In this document: piece after piece, positions 22,449-33,420 of the stretch
Position numbering within the stretch: the stretch's first letter is position 1
Layout: each line of letters begins with the position of its first letter
NCBI GenBank assembly: GCA_905182985.1
Contig: CAJJDN010000045.1
Span: 52,673 to 116,672, forward strand
Reading direction: 5' to 3'
Length of the DNA: 64,000 bases
Source: Paramecium sonneborni
Taxonomy: Eukaryota > Ciliophora > Oligohymenophorea > Peniculida > Parameciidae
Translations under genes and position numbers: made by a program
The notes under the pieces: model-generated
The model's database searches: none
Told to the model about the DNA's origin: nothing
What the model saw: only the letters and a program-made list of their open reading frames with translations

Positions 22449-23343
22449 TCAGAGAATGATTTATTCTTTGGTTTTCTTTTAATAAAAACTATCATTGCAT
22501 CGATATTTGATATTAAAATAATCTCGATGATCTCTAATGGAATGACTCCACATTGAATTGGAACACTTATCATCTTCAAATTATGCATGTTCACATTCTT
22601 AATATTCTTTAAAATCTTGATTAAACCAGTATTCTGGTACAGCATGTATATAATCTAAAGATTAAGGTGGTAAATGAGGAACTAAATCAGAAAAGTGAGT
22701 AACTCTTGCTTTATCTTTCGTTGTAATTTTTTTAGCGAAGTATTCCGCAAATGCTTTATTTCCTACTCTAGGTGATCTTTAAATTTTGAATATGATATAA
22801 ATACCCAAAAATATAGAATGTATGAATATAGAGTCCTATATTTGTAAGATCAATAGCTGCTAAAGTAGCCAAAGCAGCTCCTAAAGAATGACCCGTTATT
22901 GTTAATTATGCTTTTGGATTAAGTATTGATAACTCATTTACTTATTTTATTAAATCTTCTTTTATATCTAAATAACTCTCCATAAACCCTGAATGTACTT
23001 TACAATCTAAACAAGGATATTCTTATTTCATGAATTTTAAATCATTAATGAAATTCAGCAGATTTTATGTACCTTTAGTTATTTATCTATAAATACTTCT
23101 AAATGTAACTATAATCCTATTTTCTGCCTAATTAATTCCAACATAAGACAGAACACCATTTTTTTAACTTTCTATTACTCTAATGGAATCCATATCTGGA
23201 TGTTAATCACAAAAATATCCACAATTCCATTCCTTTATTTATTAAGTCTCACAAACAGCTATTTTAGTGTACAAATATAAATCATGTGCTAATTTTCTAG
23301 AGAAATATGCATTTACTACAGAGAATAAATATATTATAAACAT
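22449..23343 (-). CDS. Secreted class-3 lipase (288 aa)
   Basis: Predicted triacylglycerol-type hydrolase of the fungal lipase-like fold. ATG 23343 begins a hydrophobic signal sequence (MFIIYLFSVVNAYF). Key elements in order: VTFRSIY near the oxyanion region, the nucleophile elbow TGHSLGAALATLAA, then after a 28-nt intron (22777-22804) SPRVGNKAFAEYF, the acid in HFSDLVPHLPP and the catalytic His in IRDHRDYF. Paired cysteines (CETQ, CGYFC, CLDCKVHSG, ECEH) suit a secreted, disulphide-bonded enzyme, perhaps digestive or lysosomal. Coding length is an exact multiple of three. Only 27 bp separate it from the kinase-like gene behind it. Confidence 0.9.
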
Positions 23344-23370
23344 ATAATATTATCAATATATTAAGGAACA

Positions 23371-24799
23371 TCAAATTGTAATAATATATTTATTATCTTT
23401 CCATGTTCCCTCTTTTTTATGATATTGATTATCATGAAAAGTATAGGTCCCTTTTCCATTTGCTCTGTTATTAATAAAAAAACCTTCATATTTATCTCCA
23501 TTAGAAAATGTTAATCTACCATATCCTTGGAGCATTCCTTTTGTATACATTCCTTCTGCAGTTTTCCAATTACTCAAATCAGAATAACCTAAACAAGGTA
23601 AATCTATTCTTGTTTTCCTTTTAACTCCTTCATCTAATTCAAAATTTTATTATTTATTATTATTCAAAATCATTTATGAATTAAAACCTTTACCTATCAT
23701 TTTATGAATTTCTCCTGTTGGATTTGTAGTAGTATTAATTGAAAAGTGCATATCTTCAAAATCAAGTCTTTCATCAAAATTAAATGCTTATATCTCTTCA
23801 GGAACTGCTTGCTCATTATTTTGTTCTGTTACCAATTATGTTATTTATAATAGAGATTCTTCAAATATCATTTAATTAATATTATAGAACTATCTTTTAT
23901 ATTTTATTTCAGGTGCAAAATGAGCAAATTATAGTTCCAACTAAATAAAATCTGGCCTATCTTCCTCCTTTTCTTCAAGCATATTTAATAAGAACATTTT
24001 TGCATAATTTTATAGTTTAAGACCTTCAATATTTGCTCTAATTTTATCTAATTTAACTTTATAATTAGTAAGATCATAAAAATCTTCATCTTATGTTAAA
24101 CATTTATAAATAAATAAACCTAAACAAAATACATCAGTCTTATAGAAATTATGAATAGGATATTCTTATTTCTTACTCAAGCCTTCTATTTAAATGGGAG
24201 ATAAATAAAATTTGCTTAATAATTATTCTAATTATCTAGTATTTTTTTGTAACCAACACTTTCTATAGAACTTGATTAGATATGGGTGGAGCATAGGATC
24301 TAGTATTTTATAATAATATAACCCATCAAATGATCTTACCTACAAATTCAATATTTTGAATTACCTTATAAACAGAATCACGTCCAAAATATGAATATGT
24401 TTTGCTTTATTTTTACCATTTTGACATTATCTGTAAAACAGCATCTAAAAGTGGTAAATAACTTTCTTCATCTAGTTCTGTGACTATTGATTCTGGAAAA
24501 TCCAAATAAATAACAGCTCGACTTGTTTCGTCAGTAATTATTTTATGAATTAAAAAGAGATGAGGATGTTATTCTCTTGATCTCCATTTCTATAAAAATG
24601 CATCTGTTTCATGAGGTAAACCATTAAACTCTACTTTGGCTAGACGATACCAATCATTGTGAACACTTTTACTTCATTTTATATACATTTTAACATGCGA
24701 AAAAGCTGGATATAACTGAATTGCTTTATTAGAATCTGGATGATCTTAAAACAATTTCTCATATTCATCTTTAAATTGTTTAGTCAAACATATTCCCAT
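23371..24799 (-). CDS. Kinase-like protein with C-terminal MORN repeats (460 aa)
   Basis: ATG 24799 to TGA 23371-23373; introns 24666-24686 (21 nt) and 24340-24364 (25 nt). The middle resembles the C-lobe of a protein kinase: YLSPIQIEGL in place of the APE region, KTDVFCLGLFIYKCLT after it, and RPDFIQLEL at the end. I see no HRD or DFG motif and no convincing glycine loop, so catalysis is doubtful. The C-terminus holds MORN repeats (KGMLQGYGRLTFSNGDKYEG, NRANGKGTYTFHDN), which typically bind membranes or scaffold proteins. Fits a pseudokinase scaffold; that role is inference. Confidence 0.72.
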
Positions 24800-24988
24800 T
24801 ATTTATATTAATACTTATTAAATATTATATACTAGTTATATTCACATTAAAACAATATCAATGGTCTAATTATGTCTCTAAACACTTTCTCGTAATATCT
24901 TCATCAATCTATTAATTCTTATAAGTTCTAGTAAGAATTATTGTTTTACATAGAAGTCTATATGAGATTATTAATTTAATTTAAATTA

Positions 24989-27900
24989 ATGGGGAATGCT
25001 ATATCAAATGGGAAGTTGATATCTCCAATATCTATCGATGCTTAGATAAAAGAGTCACAATTGATTCTCAGATTTATGTTAGATCAAAAGAAATTATTGG
25101 CACAAAAAAATACCATACCAAAAGATTTTGATCAATAGCTATCATAATTAATTAAAGAATTAAAAGTAGAGCCAAAGCTACTTCAGCAATTCTAAAACAC
25201 TCCTTAAAGTAATAAGAAATAATTTAGTTAGACTTTAAATGTTTAATACTAAATGAATATTAAAATATCATAGGAAAGAATTTATTATTAAATATACCAA
25301 GTGATGAAGTTAGCTATTTCAGTTAAAAATTAGCTAAGCCTACACTCTAAGATTTAGAATAACTTAGAAGATATCTAAAAAATTTGTAGATTTAAGAATA
25401 ATAAGATTAATTAGAGTAGTTTAATACTGTAATAAATTTGCTTCTAGAAAATTTATTTAGATATTATTAATAAACTCAATAGACAATTGAAAAAAAGAAG
25501 GCTCCTTGTTATTTATATTAAATTGAGATTTTAAACATTATAGAAATCTTAGTAAAGATAGAAAAAAACTAATAATAAATGTTGTAAATTCCAGATTCCA
25601 TGGATATAATTTTAAAAAACTTACATCCAGTTCATGTTGAATTAACAACAACAGCATTAGAAATTGCATCTCATCTGTGTTGGCATACAGATGAAGGATA
25701 TAATTGGGTATTGAAAAGTTTAAATAAATTATATGAGGAAAACGAAATTATATTTTTTGTAAATACTTTAAAAAAAAGTAGAAATGCTGTAATGATTGAA
25801 ACAATATGCGCATTTATAGTAATTCTTACTGAATCTCCAACATAGGAAGAAGAGAGGAAAAGAATGCGTCAATAATTCATAACTTCAGGAATGACAGATA
25901 TATATAAAATGATCATTAATAAAATAGAAGAATTTGAATTCAAAGCAGATGAGTTAAGATTTGAGGTTGTCTTATAATAAATAATTGAGCATAATAAATA
26001 AAAACATTAATTGTAAGCAGACCCAAATTATATTGAAGAAATTAAATTACCAATGCTATATTAGAGAGAATCTAGAAAATGTTATGATGTTTAAGAATTT
26101 ACTAATACCATTAAAAATATTGAAGGCTAAATAGATGCATTTTTAGAAAATAATAAAGATCTTTCTAATAATAAAGAACTCCCTGTTTAATAATAATAGG
26201 AACCAAAAAAATAGGAAGTGAAATAACATGCAAAACATTTAAAATCTACTTTCCTTACTCCTTAGTATTTAAATATAATTTAAGATGAGATGGGAAAAGC
26301 TAATTTAACAAATTTGTAAAGAGCAGTTGAAAATATTAAACATGAATCTAAAATTAGAGGAAGTTAAATTGTTACTGATTTTGCAGATGGAATTTCAAAA
26401 TACATTGATAAACTCCATTAACCTACATAAAAAGAAAATGATGGTTAAGAAAATTCATAACTTGAGACAATGAAATCATAAATTGAAGATTTACATGAAA
26501 AAATTGTTAGTTTAGAAAATGAAATTAAAGATTTAAATACCAAAAAATAGTCAAATGAGGCATTTGTTGATGTTTTATAAAGAAAAATAGGTGATTTAGA
26601 AAAAAAATTAAAATCAGATTAATCTAATTATTCTTAATTAAATGAATAGTTAGCTTCAAAAAATAAAGATTATAGAGCTCTTTAGTAAGAAAATGAATCT
26701 TAATAGAAGTCAATTTAGTAATTAGAAAATGAAGTTAATTAATTAAAGGAAAAATTATCTATTATGTAATTGGCTAAAGCTTAAAAGATGGAATTAGAGA
26801 TCCCTCCTTAAAGGCATTCTCACAAACCAGATACTAATAATGAAGAAATCAAATAATAATTAGAACAACTTAAATAAGATTTTCATTAGTAAAATTAAAA
26901 ATTAAATAATTAAGAAAATGAAATAAAAAGTAAGTATATAATAATTATAAATAGAATTTTAATAGTAATTAAAAGAATAGAGTGAAAATTTATAAACAAA
27001 AGAGATTTAATTAACAGAGAAAAATAAGGAATGTAGAGAATTATAAGCAACAAATGAAAAATTGATAAAAAAAAAATATGCTAAAAAATTATAATTGCAA
27101 TAATTGAGGGAGAAAATATAATCTGTAAATTATGTAAAATCTTAAGCAACAAAAATATAAAGTGAGCTTAAAACAATAGATTAATATTAAGAAGAACTTG
27201 GAAGATTAAATATTATAATAGAGGAGTAAGCAATAGTTTTAGAATAATAAAAAATTGATAAATAAAAAATTAATGAAATGAATGAAAGAATAAAAGAGTA
27301 TGAATAAAAAGTGCATTAGATTGAAGATGAAAATAAAAGTATAATAAAATAAATAATATAATAGAATAGCAAGTAAATACATAAACTTTGCTTGATAAAA
27401 TATAATAACTATAAAAGGAGAAAGAAATATTAGAATAGTAATTGCTAAAACAACAATAAAGCATATAAATTAATGCATAATCTAATAATACATTTATACC
27501 ACCCCCATAATCTGGATAAAATTAAACAAATGCATTTATACCCCCTCCACCACCACCTCCTCCTGGCAGTTAAAAAACATTACCTCCTCCACCACCACCT
27601 CCACCTCCTCCTCCTGGTGGTTAAAAAACATTACCTCCTCCTCCACCACCACCACCACCTCCTCCTTCTGGTGGTAAAGGTGCTCCTCCACCTCCACCTC
27701 CTCCTCCTCCACCACCTCCAGGTTCAAAAACAGGACCTCCTCCACCACCACCTCCACCTCCTCCTGGTGGCAAAAGTGCTCCACCACCTCCTCCTCCTCC
27801 TGGAGGATCTAGACCACCAGGACCTCCTCCTCCTCCAGGCCCAAGACCGCCAGGAGGTCCAGATCCTTAATTTGGTATTGCTACTGGAAAATAAAAACAT

Positions 27901-29408
27901 AAACCTAATGTTTAACTTAAACAAGTTCCATGGATCATTATCAAACCAGAATAAATTAAAAATACTATTTGGGAATCAATTGATGATACTAAATTAAAAT
28001 TAGATTTCTCTATTATTGAAAATCTTTTTGCTGTTAAACCAACTTCAAGCAATTAAAATACTTAAAGTGCTAGTGGAATTTAACCTTAAAAACCAGCTAA
28101 AATTTCTATGTTAGGACCTGAAAGAGTTAAAAATTTAGAAATCGTATTAGGTAAACTTAAAATGTCAAATTAATTAATTGTAGATAATCTTTATCTGTAA
28201 ATTTATTCAATCTTATTCTTAGACTTGATGAAACAGTATTAAAACCAAATATAGTTGAATCTCTTATTACGGCTATGCCAAATGAAACTGAAATTGGCTT
28301 ATGGCAAGATTCTGATTAATCTAATTTAGCTTTACCTGATATTTTTTGTATTAATATTAGTTCTGTAAAAGGCTATGATTTTAGGTTATTTATTTAATAT
28401 AATTTAGATTGTTATCATTAAAATTTAAATTTAATTACAAAGAATTAGCAGAAGATTTATAATCTAAAATTAACAGTTTTTAAAAATTGATATAAAAGAC
28501 AAAAACTGACAAGAATACAAAAATTATTATGGAATATGCTTTAGCTGCAGGAAATTATATGAATGGTTAATCTGCTAGGGGAGGTGCATATGGTTTTAAA
28601 TTTGATATGATGGAAAAATTAGCTGATGTTAAAACTACAGATAATAAAAGCAGTTTATTAATGTTTATTATATAAAGAGCTGAGGAAGATTTAAAATAAG
28701 AATTAGTTTTGATTGATGAATCCTTAGATGATATTGAATTAGCTGGTAACTAATTTATACTATAAAATATAGCTAAAACACCTTTAACTCAATTAGGAGC
28801 TGATTTAAATGAACTTAAAAAAAATTCTAAAATTATAGATAAGGCTATAAAATCAAAAGTTCCACCTCCAACTTAAGATTTAGTCGAAGAAAAACTATAG
28901 GATTTTTATTAATAAGTTATTTCATAATTAGCTGAATATGAAATATAATTAAAATCACTTGAAACATAATATGATGAACTTTCAAATTATTTTGCTGAAA
29001 CAAAAGTTCCTTTTGATAAGTTTTTTGAAAAGTTTTATAAATATAAAAATGTACTGAGGTAAGCTAAACAAAATATTGCTAAAATTAAATTAGCTGAGTA
29101 AAAAGAATTAGAAAAGAAAAAAAAATTAGAATAGCAACAGTAAAATTAATAATTATAGCGTTAAAATCAATAACAATAATAGCCATAATAATAATTAGAA
29201 TAATCATAAGTAAAAAAAAAATTGGAGGGTATAAATTATATTATTTTAAGACAACTCTTTATCTGGATTAAAGAAACTTGATAAAGCCTAAATTTTAAAT
29301 GAAGTTGCAAAAAGAAGAGAATCAAAAAAAAATAGTATTCTGTAATTAACTAATTTTTTGGTTAAGCAATAAATTTAACCATCTTAAACATTAACTCAAG
29401 ATAATTGA
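24989..29408 (+). CDS. Diaphanous-type formin (1424 aa)
   Basis: Actin nucleator and elongator. ATG 24989 gives MGNAIS, a possible N-myristoylation start. Six introns (25209-25231, 26930-26954, 27339-27364, 28197-28222, 28385-28407, 29229-29250) give exactly 1425 codons to TGA 29406-29408. Domains in order: an armadillo-like GBD/FH3 region (about residues 60-450, with HLCWHTDEGYNWVLKSL), a long Gln/Glu coiled coil (about 470-820), an FH1 region of polyproline blocks, then FH2, marked by VPWIIIKPEQIKNTIWE, GLWQDS, the core GNYMNGQSARGGAYGFKF, and a Gln/Lys-rich tail. Layout suggests Rho-type regulation, although no clear DAD was identified. Confidence 0.93.
27505..27870 (+). repeat. FH1 polyproline tract of the formin
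   Basis: Repeated CCT/CCA codons encode about six proline blocks of 5-12 residues separated by Gly-Gly/Ser-Lys or Gly-Gln-Lys spacers. FH1 prolines recruit profilin-actin. The G+C-rich composition stands out sharply from the surrounding sequence, and out-of-frame ORFs here on both strands are artefacts of the repeat. Confidence 0.92.
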
Positions 29409-29501
29409 TATAAATAATTTTAAAATTAAAGTTGTTCAACAATGTTTATAAGATGTATTAAACATATATAAAATCACAATTGATATATAATAATATTTTG
29501 A

Positions 29502-31266
29502 ATGTTTAAGAAAGTTCAAAATTGCTTCAAATCTCTAAGAATGAGTAATTAGATCATTCTAATTAACTTTTGCATCATAACTTTTACTGTGTTAGTCATC
29601 CTTGCTACATATTAAGTTCAATAGGCAATCTTTTTCACTTTTATTAAAAAATTTTCTCAAACTTTATCATAGAAACAAGAAAATCATTTAGTTTAAGTTA
29701 TTTCTGAACATATTAGATAATATATCTAGCATAAAAATTAACAAAGTATTTGAATAATATAGATAGCATTATCCAACTTACAACATTCTAATGATTTCTT
29801 TTAATATATTACTGAGTCGAAAAATAAATTTAGAATAGTTAAAAGCCAGTTTTAAGAATGCATAGAGTAGAATGAGGTGAATAGTCATAAAGTGATTTAT
29901 AATTCAGATATCATATGTTAAGGATTTCAGATTGTAAATTCTGAAAATAAAGGATAATATTTTAATGATACTCTAACTTTACTTAGTCCATTTACATAAT
30001 TATTTATTGCTAATGAAGACTCTAAAATATCATATTTTGATATTCCTGAAACTTAATTTTTTGGAGCTTTTCCTTATTCTTTTAAATTTAAGAATTATAA
30101 TTTATAGACTCGACCTTGGTAAAAATAAAAATAATTTAAAGGTTTGTAAATCATATGAGTTAATCCAAAATTTACCCAAATTCTAGTTATTTTTATTCAC
30201 CAATATTATTATCTGCTCGTAATAACTTACCTTATTCTGCATTGACATATTCACTGGTAAGAAATAACTCAATTTTTGGAATTGCAGTATAAATACTACC
30301 TATATCAGATAAAAATATATAAAACATACCCTTAAATATTTTATTAGTACATTAAAATGGGGATGTAATTTTAAGCACAATGGATTCATTTGATTAAATA
30401 ACTGGCTTAGTTAAAATTAGTAATACTTCCTACACTGGTTTTAACGAAACTGATTGGGAAACTATTTAATACAATACAAACAATAAATAAAATCATGATA
30501 GTACATTTTATTTAATGAATAAAATTTATCAAAGATCTGTATTTGTATATACATATTAATTCTTAAAGGAAAATTTAACAATGATAGTGTAATTAATTGA
30601 TATAATTTTTTAAGTTTTAAGAATGTTACATATGAATAGGAAATCTCGGATGAAATTGATCTCTTGATAGATAATTTAGAAACAGAGTTGATTCAATAAA
30701 TATAAATCTAAATTGGATGCTGTATTTTTCTATTACTTATTACTGCTAATTTAATTAAGTGTATTTCAGCACCCTTATTAGAATTAATTTAACTTATTAA
30801 TGAGCATGTCATTAAAATGGGTAATAATTTAAACTCAGAAATATTTAAAATGGCTCTTAAGACTAAAACAAAAAATAATGCTGATTTGTTTTCTAATTTG
30901 GCATGTTAATTTATGGGATTAAAAGATTTATAATCCAAAAGTTCTTAAAGAAAAAGCAATCTTTGTTAATAAATGGAGTCAATTTAATATAATTATAAGT
31001 TTTAAGAAACTGATACAACCAAAATTTAGGAATTTTTCCAATAACTTCCTTAAAATGAATAAAAACCTCATAGTTTAGCTTTTTTTCATTTTGATTCTTA
31101 AAAATTATTAACTCTCAAATAATTTAATTTAAAATCACATAAACTTTATTAAAATGAAAAACTTACTATAAACGAAGACATAGTTAAAAGTGAATAAGTT
31201 GGCAAAAGATTACTTTTAATTAATCATTTGCTCCAAAAAATATATAAATAAAACAAGCCAAATTGA
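29502..31266 (+). CDS. Cache-type transmembrane receptor-like protein (564 aa)
   Basis: ATG 29502 to TGA 31264-31266; three short introns (21, 23 and 26 nt, the second at 30119-30141) give an exact multiple of three. An N-terminal membrane span (IILINFCIITFTVLVILA) is followed by about 330 extracellular residues with LQTRPWF, the RPW signature of dCache ligand-binding domains. A second span follows (GCCIFLLLITANLIKCI) and then a HAMP-like helix (LLELIQLINEHVIKMG). The cytoplasmic tail of about 150 residues is Gln/Ser/Lys-rich with no kinase, cyclase or PAS domain that I can see. Likely a chemosensory-type receptor with unknown output. Confidence 0.75.
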
Positions 31267-32003
31267 TTATTATTTACATAAATTCTTCATTTTTTTTAAC
31301 TTTAAGATTTATTATATTTTTTATAAAATCTGATTTCAGTTCTATTATTAATATAAAATTAATGTTTTAATCAAATTGAATCTTTTAATCTATTGTCTAT
31401 TAATAGCAAATCAGCAAAAAATATCGAATAATAACATTTAAATTATTTAATTAAATTCATGAAATCAATCAAAATTAATAATGATGAGTAATTATGCTTA
31501 TTTAAGAAGAAAAAAAATTAAAAAATTAATTATTTTTGGAATGGTTAATTCCATCAATATTTATTAAGAGCATAGTTTAAAATTTGTATTATTAATATTT
31601 TAAAGATATATTGAAAAATAAACGCTTCATTAAATATTAAATAGAAAAATTTAATACAAATCTAAGTAAGATAAAACTAATTTGGTTTTTAAAGAAATAA
31701 AATTCTCAAGTAGTGATTATAACATGTGAATAGAAATTTTATCTCATATGCAAATAATTATACATTATTTATAGAATTACCATAATAAATTTATATGAAC
31801 TTATGATGTAAAATTATCATAAGAATTTATATATTAAAAAATGAGGATCCTGAAAATATCAGATAATAAATATTATTTTGAATCTCCTTTAATTTGCAAA
31901 TACAAAGAGATTCTTAGTAGTGTGCATTACATATAATTTTTAACTTAATGAACTGGAATTTTATATTTTATCGATATAATAATAAGTTAATACAATTATA
32001 AAA
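31267..32003. other. Intergenic, 737 bp, no gene recognised
   Basis: A/T-rich sequence between two convergent genes; frames are broken by TGA on both strands and no motif is evident. Unusually long gap for this genome. Confidence 0.45.
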
Positions 32004-32345
32004 TCAATAAATAAAACAGCAGTTAGACTGTTAACTTAGTTCTGGTTGTTGTTAACTTTTATATTTCACATTTTAACAGTTCAACATTTTATTATAATCT
32101 TCTTCAATTTCATCACCTTAATTAGAGAGTTCACATGATAGAATGTCCATGAATGTTCTTGGAGTATTTTATTAACTAATAAAAGCGATTTTATGAGATC
32201 CCCCTTTGATAATTTCATTTCCAGCCCAGTCCAATCTTAAAGAGGTTTAATTTATTTTCAACTAAGAAGATTTAAGGATTGATTTTATTGCTAAGTGCGG
32301 AGAATCTATTGAATCATAACCATTAATCAATTCGGTTTAAGACAT
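32004..32345 (-). CDS. Small putative PP1 regulatory protein with SILK and RVxF-type motifs (113 aa)
   Basis: Single exon, ATG 32345 to TGA 32004-32006. SILK occurs at residues 22-25 and the RVxF-like KIAF at 52-55, in the order used by protein phosphatase 1 partners such as inhibitor-2 and NIPP1, which dock both motifs on the PP1 surface. Between them lies LRLDWAGNEIIKGG. The tail is acidic (GDEIEEDYNKM) and ends QQSNCCFIY. Nothing else resembles a known inhibitor, so PP1 binding is inferred from short motifs. Confidence 0.55.
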
Positions 32346-33420
32346 TATCTTATAAAGAAAAATAATGATTTTTTTTATAATTAGGAAATAATTGGTTTTG
32401 CAGAAGTAATATTATCTAATCTTATATATATTTTTAAATCTATTATAAATTTATATTAAAATGTTTCTACATTAATTAGTAATTGATTTAACTTATACAT
32501 AACACACTATTTTTAGGAATGAAATAATTATAGGCTTAATTAAGAAAATTGCAAATATATAACAATTTGTAAACATCTGTAAAATATTTGATACATTATA
32601 ATCTAAATGTTTTTATTTAACTGAGCTAATACTTTATAAAGTATTCCCAAAGAGAGAAATCATTATGAAAGTCAAAAATAAGATTTCTCATCATTCATTG
32701 AATAGTTACAAATGATTATCATAAAAATTTAAACCTTCATCTAAAACAATACATTTACATTTTAAGTTAAGACAAGGTGAAACTAAGCATAATGTTCTTC
32801 AATATTCTTTTATGTCGATGGAAGTTAAATAAAAATAATTAAAATAAATAAATTAACAAATAATATAAAAATCAAATAATAATCTGCAGGCACTTAGGAA
32901 TAATCAAGAAAAAGATTATTTAAAGTGAAATCTTTATGAAAAGTATATAAATATATGCATTAAAATAAACTAAGAATAAATTATTAATTCCATCCACAAG
33001 AATATCCGAAAAATGTTCTCATAAAATTAAATTTGAGTTGAATTCTAATTATAGAAGTTGATAATTCTATTAAAATGAATTGAAAAACCTCTAATTTGAA
33101 TAGCCACAATTTTTTGCTTCAAAGAAGTAGCATTCTATTGGAAAGTTAAAGTAAATTTTTGAAAATTGTTTGAAAAAGTAATATGAAAGTTAAAAAAACT
33201 TCTTAAACTTAAGTTTAAAGAGTATAATGGAACTAAAAATTTGGCATCTAATTAATTAATTATTGAAACTATTAATAATGAATTTTTTGAATTTGTGGAA
33301 ATTTCTGAAAGGTAAAATTTTTCTCCAATTTTTAATTTAAGTTGGTGAAATAAATATATATTTTTTAGTTAATTATTTATTTTTTGAGTACTGTATAATT
33401 TATGAATAGAACTTATACTG
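32346..33420. other. 1.1 kb region with a possible degraded gene on the plus strand
   Basis: Between about 32960 and 33350 the plus strand has TGA-free frames with coding character (QFEQPQFFASKKQHSIGKLK; then LIIETINNEFFEFVEISE). They lie in different frames and I could not connect them with a standard short intron. The rest shows only short frames. Either a small gene I failed to splice or a pseudogene; nothing recognised. Confidence 0.3.

Larger units (their letters stand above)
20673..22743. repeat. Direct duplication at N 21708 (20673-21707 = 21709-22743)
   Basis: 1035 bp ending at the N recur immediately after it (offset 1036) with no difference that I could see. The block contains one small gene and the 3' end of a lipase gene, each therefore shown twice. 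Interpreted as un-merged contig ends. Confidence 0.88.

Noticed and set aside
27473..27997. 174-codon Leu/His-rich frame on the plus strand, with Glu/Val- and Arg/Trp-rich frames on the minus strand
   Set aside because: All are out-of-frame readings of the CCT/CCA repeats that encode the formin FH1 prolines.
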